Assembly (NCBI RefSeq): GCF_013393345.1
Contig: NZ_QJRF01000028.1
Span: 62,001 to 126,000 of the forward strand
Source: Pseudomonas taiwanensis
GTDB taxonomy: Bacteria > Pseudomonadota > Gammaproteobacteria > Pseudomonadales > Pseudomonadaceae
DNA: 64,000 bases
Direction of reading: 5' to 3'
The notes below the pieces were generated by a model. It was not told the DNA's origin, made no database searches, and saw nothing but the letters and a program-made list of their open reading frames with translations. The translations under genes were made by a program, and so were the position numbers. Positions 1 to 7,621 of the stretch are shown in pieces; within the stretch, counting starts at the first letter, position 1, and every line of letters starts with the position of its first letter.

Positions 1-421
1 CCAGGTAGCCGGTGACGATGTTCCAGCCCACCCGACCATCAGTCAGGTGATCCAGCGTCGACAGGCGTCGGGCGAACAGGTACGGCGCGTCGTAGCTCAG
101 GTTGGCGGTCAGACCGAAACCCAGGTGGCGCGTCACGCCCGCCATGGCCGAGACCAGCAACAGCGGGTCGTTGACCGGAAGCTGGATGCTTTCCTTCAAG
201 GTCAGGTCGACGTTGCCCTGGTAGACGTCGTAGACGCCGACGATGTCCGCCAGGAACAGGCCGTCGAACAACCCCCGCTCCAGCAACTGCGCCAGCTCGG
301 TCCAGTAGGACAGCTTGCGGTAGTCGGCCGAACGGTCGCGCGGGTGGGTCCAGAGCCCGTGGTTGATGTGCCCCACGCAGTTCATGTTGAAGGCGTTGAG
401 GAGGATCTGCTTGCGCGCCAT
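1..421 (-). CDS. LLM-class FMN-dependent monooxygenase, 3' end outside window
   Basis: The N-terminal 140 residues of a NtaA/SnaA/DszA-type flavin-dependent monooxygenase are visible. The protein begins MARKQILLNAFNMNCVGH and closely resembles the full-length paralogue at 4517-5890 (shared GLFLAD.VGVYDVYQG, PVNDPLLLV and ARR.STLDHLT segments). These enzymes use FMNH2 from a separate reductase to oxidise sulfur, amine or chelator substrates. The ATG overlaps the TGA of the upstream SfnB-type gene (ATGA), so the two are probably translationally coupled in the leftward sulfur operon. The gene runs off the left edge, so its length and C-terminus cannot be judged. Substrate is unknown; an organosulfur compound is inferred from context. 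Confidence 0.9.
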   Translation of the reverse strand, partial: MARKQILLNAFNMNCVGHINHGLWTHPRDRSADYRKLSYWTELAQLLERGLFDGLFLADIVGVYDVYQGNVDLTLKESIQLPVNDPLLLVSAMAGVTRHLGFGLTANLSYDAPYLFARRLSTLDHLTDGRVGWNIVTGYL

Positions 422-1629
422 CAGATCGTCCCCCGGCGCGGTGGCAGTTTGTCGTTGAGGTAGAAGTTGCCCACGGCGTGGTACTTCCAGCGCACCGGGT
501 CGTGCAGCGTGTGCACGCGGGCGTTGCGCCAGTGACGGTCGAGGTTGTGTTCGGCCAGGCTGGCGCGGGTGCCGGACAGCTCGAACAGCTTGCTGCCGGC
601 GGTCAGCGACACCTCGGTGGTCAGGGCACGGGCCTCGGCCACGCCGATGGACGCAGCGGCCACGCTGTCGGCGTTGGGTTGGGCGGTGGCGGCATCCAGC
701 AGGCGGCCGGCGCGGTCGAGGATGGCCTCGGCGGCATGCAGACGGATGGCCAGGCGGCCGAACTCCTGGATGGTCAGTGGATCGTCGCTGGCCTTGTCCA
801 CGCCGGAGTCGATCCACGGCCGCGAGCGGGTACGCACGAACTCCAGTGCATCTTCATAGGCGGCGCGGGCGATGCCAGCATCGATGGCGGCATGGAGAAT
901 CTGCGCGAAGGGGCCAACGGTGGTCGGACGGTCGAAGGCATCCTGGAAGGACACCAGGTCCTCGGTGCGCACCGGCACGTTCTCGAACACCACCGAGCCG
1001 CTGCCGGTGGTGCGCTGGCCGAAGCCGGACCAGTCATCGATGACCGTCAGCCCGGGGGCATTGCGCGGCACGAAGGCGAGGTACTGGTGCCCATCCTCGG
1101 CCACCACCAGGGTCGGCACCCGGTCGGCATAGAGGGCGCCGGTGCAATAGAACTTGCGGCCATTGATGCGGAAGCCCGCGCCTTCGCGGATCAGCCGGGT
1201 ATTGCGGTCATTGGCGGTGCGGGTGCCGATTTCCGCCAAGGCGTTTCCAAAGCGCTGGCCGGCCAGGGCGGCGGCGAACAGGCGTCGTTGCTGGGCCTTG
1301 CTGCCATTCACCCGGAGAACTTCCAGTGCGTAGAAATGGTTCTGCGGAATCTGTCCAAGGGAGGCGTCGGCGGCGCTGATGATGGCGATGACCCGGGCCA
1401 AGGTCACCCGCGATACGCCAGCGCCCCCAAATTCGCGCGGCACGCTGATACCCCAGAGACCGGAACGGCTGAAAGCCTCGAGCTCCTCATGGGGCAAGCG
1501 CCGGTCGCGGTCACGCTCGGCGGCGCCGGGCTTGAACTCGGCGGCGATGCGGTGAGCCACCTCAATGGCTTCGGCGTCGTCGCGAATGATGGCGACGCTG
1601 AGAGCCGGTGCGGGTTGCGGCAATGTCAT
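421..1629 (-). CDS. SfnB-family sulfur acquisition oxidoreductase (acyl-CoA dehydrogenase fold), copy 1
   Basis: This 402-residue protein of the acyl-CoA dehydrogenase fold belongs to the DszC/SfnB flavin monooxygenase branch. Family marks are SLGQIPQNHF near residue 100, WSGFGQRTTGSGSV in the middle beta region, and the C-terminal DRHWRNARVHTLHDPVRWK block shared with the other two copies in this operon. The start MTLPQPAPA at 1629 follows AGGAGTTCACC and leaves only 10 bases to the stop of the upstream copy; a longer in-frame start at 1692 would overlap that gene. Family members act with reduced flavin in scavenging sulfur from sulfones and sulfonates. Exact substrate is not shown by the sequence. 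Confidence 0.9.
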   Translation of the reverse strand: MTLPQPAPALSVAIIRDDAEAIEVAHRIAAEFKPGAAERDRDRRLPHEELEAFSRSGLWGISVPREFGGAGVSRVTLARVIAIISAADASLGQIPQNHFYALEVLRVNGSKAQQRRLFAAALAGQRFGNALAEIGTRTANDRNTRLIREGAGFRINGRKFYCTGALYADRVPTLVVAEDGHQYLAFVPRNAPGLTVIDDWSGFGQRTTGSGSVVFENVPVRTEDLVSFQDAFDRPTTVGPFAQILHAAIDAGIARAAYEDALEFVRTRSRPWIDSGVDKASDDPLTIQEFGRLAIRLHAAEAILDRAGRLLDAATAQPNADSVAAASIGVAEARALTTEVSLTAGSKLFELSGTRASLAEHNLDRHWRNARVHTLHDPVRWKYHAVGNFYLNDKLPPRRGTI

Positions 1630-1639
1630 GGTGAACTCC

Positions 1640-2875
1640 TCAAATCCAGGAATGACGGGCCGGCTTGGCGCCGTTGAGGTGATAAGCGCCAACGGCCTGG
1701 ACCTTCCAGCGCACCGGGTCGTGCAGGGTGTGGACGCGGGCGTTGCGCCAGTGGCGGTCGAGGTTGAACTCGGCGAGGCTGGCGCGGCTGCCGGCCAGCT
1801 CGAAGAGCTTTTCGCTGGCGAGCAGGCTGATTTCCGTCGTCAGCACCTTGGCCTCGGCCACGGCGATGGAGGCACGGGCAGCGGACTCGCCATCGATGGG
1901 CGCAGCGGCCACTTCGTCCAGCACCTGGCCGGCGCGTTCCAGCAACGCGTTGGCGGCATTCAGCTCGGTCTTCAGGCGGCCGATCTCGGCGATGGTGTAG
2001 AGCTCCTCGCTGGCGCGTTCGACGCCGGCATCCACCCAGGGCCGCGAGCGTTCGCGGATGAAGGCGATGGCGTCGTCGATGGCCGCCTCGGCGATACCGG
2101 CATCGATGGCGGCCTGGATCAGTTGCGACACCGCGCCCTGGATGCTCGGCACCTCGGCCAGCCGGCTATTGTGGAAAACCAGGTCGTCGGCGGCCGGCGC
2201 CTGGTCCAGCAGCACGGTGCCGCTGGCGGTGGTGCGCTGGCCGAAACCGGACCAGTCGTCGACGATCCGCAGCCCCGGTACACCGCGCTCAACGAGGCCA
2301 AGCACGCCGACGCCGTTGTCGTCGATGGCCTTGACCGCCACCCAGTGGGCGAACAGCGCGCCGGTGGAATAGAACTTCTCGCCGCTGACCTTCAGCCCCT
2401 CGTCGGTACGAGTGATGCGCGCCTTGATCTCCAGGGTGTGCTTCGTGTTGCGCTCGGGGCCGGCATTGGCCAGCCGGCGACCGGCGAGGATGCCGCCGAA
2501 CACCTTGCGCTTCTGCGCTTCGCTGCCGACGTTCTCGACCACGTTGAGCAGGCCGAACTGGTTCTGCGGAATCTGCCCCAGTGCCGGGTCGGCGGCGCAG
2601 ATGATGCGGAACACTTCAGCCAGGGTGATGTGGGAGACCTCGGCCCCGCCGTATTGGCGCGGGATGCGGATGCCGCCCAATCCCAGGCGGGTGAAGTGTT
2701 CCAGCTCGCGCCAGGGCAGCAGGCGGTCGCGGTCGCGTTGTGCGGCCTGTTCCCTGGCCAGCCTCGCCACCTCATGAGCGGCTTGCAGGGCCTGTGCATC
2801 GTTTTCGATCAGCGCCGCCGGGAGTAGTGGCGGGGCTTCATCACGAAATGCGTGGTGGGCGGTTTCGTTTGTCAT
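1640..2875 (-). CDS. SfnB-family sulfur acquisition oxidoreductase, copy 2
   Basis: A 411-residue paralogue of the neighbouring SfnB-type enzymes with the same acyl-CoA dehydrogenase fold. It carries LGQIPQNQFG, DWSGFGQRTTASGTV and the C-terminal DRHWRNARVHTLHDPVRWK block. It is the most diverged of the three copies, for example FRIICAADPALGQ where the others read IAIISAADASLGQ. An AAGG precedes the ATG at 2875. About 115 bases separate it from the MetQ gene upstream, and that gap contains a GC-rich hairpin repeat. Expected to be cytoplasmic and to need FMNH2 from a reductase not encoded in the window. Confidence 0.9.
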   Translation of the reverse strand: MTNETAHHAFRDEAPPLLPAALIENDAQALQAAHEVARLAREQAAQRDRDRLLPWRELEHFTRLGLGGIRIPRQYGGAEVSHITLAEVFRIICAADPALGQIPQNQFGLLNVVENVGSEAQKRKVFGGILAGRRLANAGPERNTKHTLEIKARITRTDEGLKVSGEKFYSTGALFAHWVAVKAIDDNGVGVLGLVERGVPGLRIVDDWSGFGQRTTASGTVLLDQAPAADDLVFHNSRLAEVPSIQGAVSQLIQAAIDAGIAEAAIDDAIAFIRERSRPWVDAGVERASEELYTIAEIGRLKTELNAANALLERAGQVLDEVAAAPIDGESAARASIAVAEAKVLTTEISLLASEKLFELAGSRASLAEFNLDRHWRNARVHTLHDPVRWKVQAVGAYHLNGAKPARHSWI

Positions 2876-2923
2876 GGGGTGTGGCCTTCAGCAATGGAGC
2901 AAGTCGGGCTTCCCTCACCCCAG

Positions 2924-2952
2924 CCCTCTCCCAGAGGGAGAGGGAGTTTTTT
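2924..2952 (+). repeat. Hairpin repeat CCCTCTCCC-AGA-GGGAGAGGG with T-tract
   Basis: Perfect 9-bp arms (2924-2932 and 2936-2944) around AGA, followed on the + strand by AG and six T. It looks like a rho-independent terminator for rightward transcription, but nothing is transcribed rightward here. The same element recurs at 27428, 34090, 34236, 49195 and 57555, so it is better read as a dispersed extragenic repeat. In the leftward mRNA it would still form a stem between metQ and the second SfnB gene. Confidence 0.75.
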
Positions 2953-2989
2953 CCGATCGAGGGGAGGCAAGCGGAGCGAGGCTGGAGAA

Positions 2990-3760
2990 TCAGAACGCCG
3001 GGGCGATCTGGCCCTTGTAGCGGGTGACGATGAACTGGCGGACTTCCGGCGAGTTCAGGGCCTTGGCCAGTTTTTGCAGGCCCGGGTCCTGGAGGTTGTC
3101 CGGACGGGCGACGAGGAATTCGGCGTAGAGGTCCTTGCCCTTCTCGACGATCAGCGCGCTGTTGGTGTCGATACCGGCTTCCAGCGCGTAGTTGGCGAAG
3201 ACGAACGCCAGGTCCACCTGGCTCACGGAGCGGGCCAGCAGCGCACCTTCCAGTTCACGGATTTTCAGCTTCTTCGGGTTCTCGGCGATGTCGCGCTGGG
3301 TCGCCAGGGTGTTGCTCGGGTCCTTGAGCTTGATCAGCCCCGCCTCGTGCAGCAGCACCAGGGCGCGGCCGGTGTTCACCGGGTCGTTGGGGATGGCGAC
3401 GGAAGCGCCGTCCTTCAGTTCGTCGAGTTTCTTGATCTTCGTGGAGTAGGCGCCGAAGGGCTCGATATGGATGCCCACCACCGGCACCAGGTTGGTGTGG
3501 CGGCTCTTGTTGAACTCATCGAGGAACGGCCGGTACTGGTAGTAGTTGGCGTCGAGGTTCTTCTCCGCCAGTTGCACGTTGGGCTGGATGAAGTCGGTGA
3601 AGACCTTGATGTCCAGGTCCACGCCTTCCTTGGCCAGGGTGGGTTTGATGAACTCAAGAATTTCCGCGTGGGGAACCGGAGTGGCGCCGACTACGAGCTT
3701 CTCGCCAGCTTGGGCGGAGAAGGCGACGACGGCGGCCAGAATGGCGAGTGCCTTTTTCAT
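2990..3760 (-). CDS. metQ: MetQ/NlpA-family ABC transporter substrate-binding protein
   Basis: A 256-residue periplasmic binding protein of the MetQ/NlpA family. A signal peptide (MKKALAILAAVVAFSAQA) ends without a lipobox cysteine, so it is probably a soluble periplasmic protein, unlike lipoprotein MetQ of E. coli. Family segments include VVGATPVPHAEIL, ANYYQYRPFLDEFN and the ligand-site region IPNDPVNTGRALVLL. AGGAGCACTTGCA precedes the ATG. It lies 94 bases after the MetI permease gene in the same operon. The operon's other genes suggest an organosulfur ligand or methionine; specificity cannot be read from sequence. Confidence 0.92.
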   Translation of the reverse strand: MKKALAILAAVVAFSAQAGEKLVVGATPVPHAEILEFIKPTLAKEGVDLDIKVFTDFIQPNVQLAEKNLDANYYQYRPFLDEFNKSRHTNLVPVVGIHIEPFGAYSTKIKKLDELKDGASVAIPNDPVNTGRALVLLHEAGLIKLKDPSNTLATQRDIAENPKKLKIRELEGALLARSVSQVDLAFVFANYALEAGIDTNSALIVEKGKDLYAEFLVARPDNLQDPGLQKLAKALNSPEVRQFIVTRYKGQIAPAF

Positions 3761-3854
3761 TGCAAGTGCTCCTGGGCAGTATTGGGTTGGCCGTCGTGGG
3801 GTGAACGTGAGGCCTTGGGTGGGCAGCGATAGCCGGCTGCCCTGCGGCGAGATT

Positions 3855-4520
3855 TCAACGGCGGCTGTAGCGGATCACGAGGCGGTCGCCGCTCATTTGC
3901 AGGGCCTGCACCAGCAGGATCAGCAGGGCCACGGTGACCACCATCACGTCAGTCTGGAAACGCTGGTAGCCGAAGCGGATGGCGAGGTCACCGAGGCCCC
4001 CGCCGCCGATCACGCCGGCCATCGCGGTGTAATCCACCAGCACGATGGCGGTGACGGTCACGGCGGCGATCAGCCCGGTGCGGGCTTCCGGCAGAAGGGT
4101 GTGCCAGATGATCTGCCAGGTACTGGCACCCATGGACTGGGTAGCCTCCACCAGTCCGCGGTCCACCTCGCGCAGCGCGGTTTCCACCAGCCGTGCGAAG
4201 AACGGGGTGCAGCCGGCCACCAGCGGCGGGATCGCCCCGGCGACGCCAAGCGACGTGCCGGTGAGCAGCGTGGTCAGCGGGATCATCACGATCAGCAGGA
4301 TGATGAAAGGCAGCGAACGCAGCATGTTCACCACGGCCGAAGCGAAGCGGTAGAAACCGGGCTTCTCATGCATCTGCTTCTTGCCAGTCAGGTAGAGCAG
4401 CACACCCAGCGGCAGGCCGAGCAGGACGGTAAAGCCGAGCGCCAGGGCGAGCATGGTCAGGGTGTCGATGCAGGCCTGGCCGATTTCCACCCAGTCGAGG
4501 TTGGCAAGCAGTTCGTTCAT
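3855..4520 (-). CDS. metI: MetI-family ABC transporter permease
   Basis: A 221-residue inner-membrane permease with about five hydrophobic segments and the typical MetI stretch DYTAMAGVIGGGGLGDLAIRFGYQRF near the C-terminus. An EAA-type loop (LVEATQSMGASTWQIIWHTL) would contact the ATPase. The ATG at 4520 overlaps the stop of the upstream monooxygenase (ATGA), and GGAAGGTGAGG gives the ribosome binding site. The partner ATPase MetN, normally just upstream of metI, is absent: this position holds an LLM monooxygenase instead. The ATPase must come from beyond the left edge or from another locus. Confidence 0.92.
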   Translation of the reverse strand: MNELLANLDWVEIGQACIDTLTMLALALGFTVLLGLPLGVLLYLTGKKQMHEKPGFYRFASAVVNMLRSLPFIILLIVMIPLTTLLTGTSLGVAGAIPPLVAGCTPFFARLVETALREVDRGLVEATQSMGASTWQIIWHTLLPEARTGLIAAVTVTAIVLVDYTAMAGVIGGGGLGDLAIRFGYQRFQTDVMVVTVALLILLVQALQMSGDRLVIRYSRR

Positions 4521-5890
4521 GGCCTCACCTTCCTGCGCAACCGCGCGGCCGGGTGCGGTTCAGCAAGACGGTCGCCCTCGCCGAACAGCTTGTGGCGCAG
4601 GCTGCCGTCTTCGTACTCGCGCTTGAACAAGCCGCGCGCCTGCAACTCGGGCACCAGCAGGTCGACGATATCCACGAAGGTTTCCGGCGCGACGATGCTG
4701 GACAGGTTGAAGCCGTCCACGTCGGTCTCGTCCACCCAGGCCTGCAACTCGTCGGCCACGCTTTTCGGCGAACCGACCAGCAGCGGGCCGTCGCCACCCA
4801 GGGCGCAGTAGTCGGCGATCTCGGCGGTGGTCCAGGTACGGCTCGGGTCCGCCGCGGTGAAGGCATCCACCGCCGACTGGATCGCGTTGCTCTCGACCTG
4901 GCGCAACACCTGATCCGGCGCGTACTGACCGAAGTCGATGCCGGTCCAGCCGGACATCAGCGTCAAGGCGCCGTCATGGCTGGCGAACTCGCGGTACTCG
5001 CGCCATTTCGCCTGGGCCTCGGCATCAGTGGGCGCGACGATGACCGTAAGTTGATTGAACACCTTGATGTCGCTGCCCTTGCGCCCGGCCAACTCGGCCT
5101 GATGACGCAGGTCGGCCACCTGATTGCGCAGGATGTGGCGGGTGGGCGCGGCGACGAACACGCACTCGGCGTTGGCGGCGGCGAAGGCCTTGCCCCGGCT
5201 GGAGGCGCCGGCCTGGTAGAGCACCGGAGTGCGCTGCGGCGATGGCTCGCTGAGGTGGAAGCCGGGCACCAGGAAGTGCGCACCCTCGTGGTCGATGGGG
5301 TGCACCTTCGCCGGATCGGCATAGACGCCGCTTTCCACGTCGGCGACCACTGCGTCCTCGTCCCAGCTCGCTTCCCAGAGCTTGTAGCAGACCTCCAGGT
5401 ATTCCCCGGCCAGGGCATAGCGCTGCTCATGGTTGAGCTGCTGCTTGAGGCCGATGTTGCGCGCGCCGCTCTCCAGGTAAGAGGTGACGATGTTCCAGCC
5501 GGCGCGGCCACCGGTGAGGTGGTCCAGCGTGCTCATGCGCCGGGCGAATGGGAACGGGTGTTCGAAGGACACCGAAGCGGTGACGCCGAAGCCCAGGTGC
5601 CGGGTGGCGGCGGCCATGGCCGGCACCAGCAGCAGCGGGTCGTTCACCGGCACTTGCGCGGCATTGCGCAGGGCCTGCTCCGGGCCGCCCTGATAGACGT
5701 CGTAGACGCCCAGCACGTCGGCGAGGAACAGGCCGTCGATCTTGCCGCGCTCCAGGGTTTGCGCCAGTTCGATCCAGTAGTGGATATCGGTGTAGCGCCG
5801 CGCCTGGTCGCGCGGATGGCGCCAGAGGCCGGGGGACAGGTGACCCACGGCGTTCATGGCAAAGGCGTTGAGGCGGATCTGCTTGCTCAT
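4517..5890 (-). CDS. LLM-class FMN-dependent monooxygenase (NtaA/DmoA type)
   Basis: A 457-residue flavin-dependent monooxygenase of the NtaA/SnaA/DszA/DmoA branch, a normal family length. The TIM-barrel signature includes WIELAQTLERGKIDGLFLAD, RRMSTLDHLTGGRAGWNIVTSYLESGARN and PVLYQAGASSRGKAFAAANAE. It sits between a third SfnB-type gene (10-base gap) and metI (4-base overlap) in the leftward operon. A separate NADH:FMN reductase would be required and is not in the window. The pairing of this enzyme type with SfnB-type proteins and a Met-type transporter suggests oxidation of an imported organosulfur compound; the substrate is inferred only. Confidence 0.92.
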   Translation of the reverse strand: MSKQIRLNAFAMNAVGHLSPGLWRHPRDQARRYTDIHYWIELAQTLERGKIDGLFLADVLGVYDVYQGGPEQALRNAAQVPVNDPLLLVPAMAAATRHLGFGVTASVSFEHPFPFARRMSTLDHLTGGRAGWNIVTSYLESGARNIGLKQQLNHEQRYALAGEYLEVCYKLWEASWDEDAVVADVESGVYADPAKVHPIDHEGAHFLVPGFHLSEPSPQRTPVLYQAGASSRGKAFAAANAECVFVAAPTRHILRNQVADLRHQAELAGRKGSDIKVFNQLTVIVAPTDAEAQAKWREYREFASHDGALTLMSGWTGIDFGQYAPDQVLRQVESNAIQSAVDAFTAADPSRTWTTAEIADYCALGGDGPLLVGSPKSVADELQAWVDETDVDGFNLSSIVAPETFVDIVDLLVPELQARGLFKREYEDGSLRHKLFGEGDRLAEPHPAARLRRKVRP

Positions 5891-5900
5891 GTCGCGCGCC

Positions 5901-7124
5901 TCAGGACCAGTCGTGACGCGGCGGCTTCACGCCGTTGAGCAGCCAGTTGCCAACCACGTGGTACTTCCAGCGCACCGGGTCGTGCAGGGTGTGCACGCGG
6001 GCATTGCGCCAGTGACGATCGTGGTTGTGGCGCGCCAGCGTGGAGCGGGTGCCGCCCAGTTCGAACAGCTTGTTGGAGGCTTCGATGGCAATTTCGGTGG
6101 TCAGCACCTTGGCCTTGGCCACGGCGACCGAAGCGGCGGCCACATTGTCCTCGTCCGGCGCCGGGCGGGCGGCGTCCATCACCTTGCCGGCACGCTCCAG
6201 CAGCGCTTCGGCGGCCTCCAGGCGAATGCCCAGGTTGCCCACCTGGATGATGGTCAGCGGGTCCTCGCTGGCCTTCTCCACCCCGGCATCGATCCAGGGG
6301 CGGGCGTGGTCACGGACGAAGGCGATGGTGTCGCGCAGGGCCGCACGGGCGATCCCGGCATCGATGGCAGCGGTGGTGATCTGGGCGAACGGGCCGGCCA
6401 GGGTCGGGCACTCGTAGGAGCGGTAGGTGGGGAACAGGTTCGCCGACGGCACGCGCAGATCCTCGGCCAGCACCGTGCCGCTGGAGGTGTTGCGCTGGCC
6501 AATGCTGGACCAGTCGTCGACGATCACCAGCCCTTCGCTACCGCGCGGGACGAAGGCCAGCTGGGCCTTGTCGTCCTCGTCCACGGCCAGCACCGCCAGC
6601 CAGTGGGCGTAGAGCGAGCCGGTGCAGTAGCCCTTGCGACCGTTGATGACATGGGCGTCGCCGTCGCGGCGGATGCGGGTCTGGATGTCCTGCACGTTCT
6701 TGCCGCCGGTTTCCGACAGCGCATTGGCAAAGCGGTTGCCCTTCAGCGCCAGGCCGAAGAAGAAGCGCTTCTGGTCATAGGTGCCTTGCAGGCGGATGTC
6801 TTCCAGCAGGCAGTAGTGGTTCTGCGGAATCTGTCCGAGGGAAGCGTCGGCGGCCGAGATGATGGCGATCACTTCGGCCAGGGTGGCGTAGCTCACCTCG
6901 GCGCCGCCGAACACCTTGGGCACGGTGATGCCCCAGAGGCCACTGTTGGAAAACACGTCCACCACTTCCGAGGGGACCTGGCGGGTGCGATCGCGCTCGG
7001 CATCACCCTCCAACAGGAAGGCTGCGACGCGGTGGGCCACTTCTATGGCCTGGGCATCGCTACGGATGATCTGGGCGTCGGGGATACCGATGGGGTACTG
7101 GGCGGAAATCGGGGTTTGCGACAT
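5901..7124 (-). CDS. SfnB-family sulfur acquisition oxidoreductase, copy 3 (first gene of operon)
   Basis: A 407-residue SfnB-type enzyme, closest to copy 1, with AADASLGQIPQNHYCLLED, DDWSSIGQRNTSSGTV and the shared C-terminal DRHWRNARVHTLHDPVRWKYH block. It is the first gene of the leftward sulfur operon. Its ATG at 7124 lies about 50 bases downstream of the start site predicted from the sigma-54 promoter at 7186-7200. SfnB was described in Pseudomonas putida as part of dimethyl sulfone utilisation under the sigma-54 activator SfnR, and this layout fits that control. The regulator gene itself is not in the window. Confidence 0.9.
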   Translation of the reverse strand: MSQTPISAQYPIGIPDAQIIRSDAQAIEVAHRVAAFLLEGDAERDRTRQVPSEVVDVFSNSGLWGITVPKVFGGAEVSYATLAEVIAIISAADASLGQIPQNHYCLLEDIRLQGTYDQKRFFFGLALKGNRFANALSETGGKNVQDIQTRIRRDGDAHVINGRKGYCTGSLYAHWLAVLAVDEDDKAQLAFVPRGSEGLVIVDDWSSIGQRNTSSGTVLAEDLRVPSANLFPTYRSYECPTLAGPFAQITTAAIDAGIARAALRDTIAFVRDHARPWIDAGVEKASEDPLTIIQVGNLGIRLEAAEALLERAGKVMDAARPAPDEDNVAAASVAVAKAKVLTTEIAIEASNKLFELGGTRSTLARHNHDRHWRNARVHTLHDPVRWKYHVVGNWLLNGVKPPRHDWS

Positions 7125-7185
7125 GGGGCTCTCTGCACTGCTGTTTCGCCGCGAACAGTCGCGACCTTGCTTGCAGAGGGATAAA

Positions 7186-7200
7186 GCAGTACCCGTGCCA
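7186..7200 (-). promoter_or_regulatory. Sigma-54 promoter for the sulfur operon
   Basis: On the minus strand the sequence reads TGGCACGGGTACTGC. It has GG and GC exactly 10 bases apart, as required for the -24/-12 elements (consensus TGGCACG-N4-TTGC; here the -12 half is CTGC). The predicted start is near 7174, about 50 bases before the first SfnB-type gene. Confidence 0.8.
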
Positions 7201-7218
7201 GTTTTGTTTTTCCTTATA

Positions 7219-7231
7219 AATCAATAACTTG
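7219..7231 (+). promoter_or_regulatory. IHF binding site
   Basis: AATCAATAACTTG matches the IHF consensus WATCAANNNNTTR at every fixed position. It lies between the sigma-54 promoter and the upstream palindrome, the usual place for IHF bending in sigma-54 promoters. It overlaps a 7-bp-arm inverted repeat TTGATAA-TTT-TTATCAA at 7229-7245. Confidence 0.6.
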
Positions 7232-7278
7232 ATAATTTTTATCAACAGCCAGGCCTGAATTAAGCAGGCAACTTGCTG

Positions 7279-7306
7279 GTCAGGTGTTGCTGGAGCAACA
7301 CCTGAC
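7279..7306. promoter_or_regulatory. 28-bp perfect palindrome, candidate enhancer site for a sigma-54 activator
   Basis: Left arm GTCAGGTGTTGCT (7279-7291) and right arm AGCAACACCTGAC (7294-7306) are perfect complements around GG. There is no T-tract, so it is not a good terminator. Its centre is about 105-120 bases upstream of the predicted sigma-54 start, suitable for an NtrC-family activator such as SfnR. Binding by SfnR is inference. Confidence 0.55.
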
Positions 7307-7340
7307 GCAGGAAAAGACAGGCTGATCAGCCCAGCGCTTT

Positions 7341-7359
7341 AGTGCAATTTTCTTGCACT
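7341..7359. promoter_or_regulatory. Inverted repeat AGTGCAA-TTTTC-TTGCACT
   Basis: Perfect 7-bp arms with a 5-base spacer lie between the divergent sulfur operon and the HPP gene. This could be an operator for either side. From 7360 to 7621 I see no further convincing signal, and the HPP gene has no obvious ribosome binding site. Confidence 0.35.
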
Positions 7360-7621
7360 GTGCGAGCAATAACATTCATTAGCCTTCTATTTTTTCGCCC
7401 CTTAGCATGCCCCCATCCCCGACGCCCGGCCCGGACCGGCCTGCCCACGCAGGCTCCCGAGGAACCGTGCGCGAGAGAAAAATTTTCCATATCCAAGGAT
7501 GGTGCTCCCGCCCCGGTGGGATTGAGAGGACCAGGGGCCTGTACGAAAAGCCGTCCGGTATCGGCACTTTCCGTACAGCGCCTCCGGCCTCTCCGTTTAT
7601 TAACTGCCCAGTGTCATACCC

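Noticed and set aside
2924-2952. Terminator of the sulfur operon between metQ and the second SfnB gene
   Set aside because: The T-tract is on the strand opposite to transcription and the element is one of many dispersed copies, so it is unlikely to end the leftward transcript.
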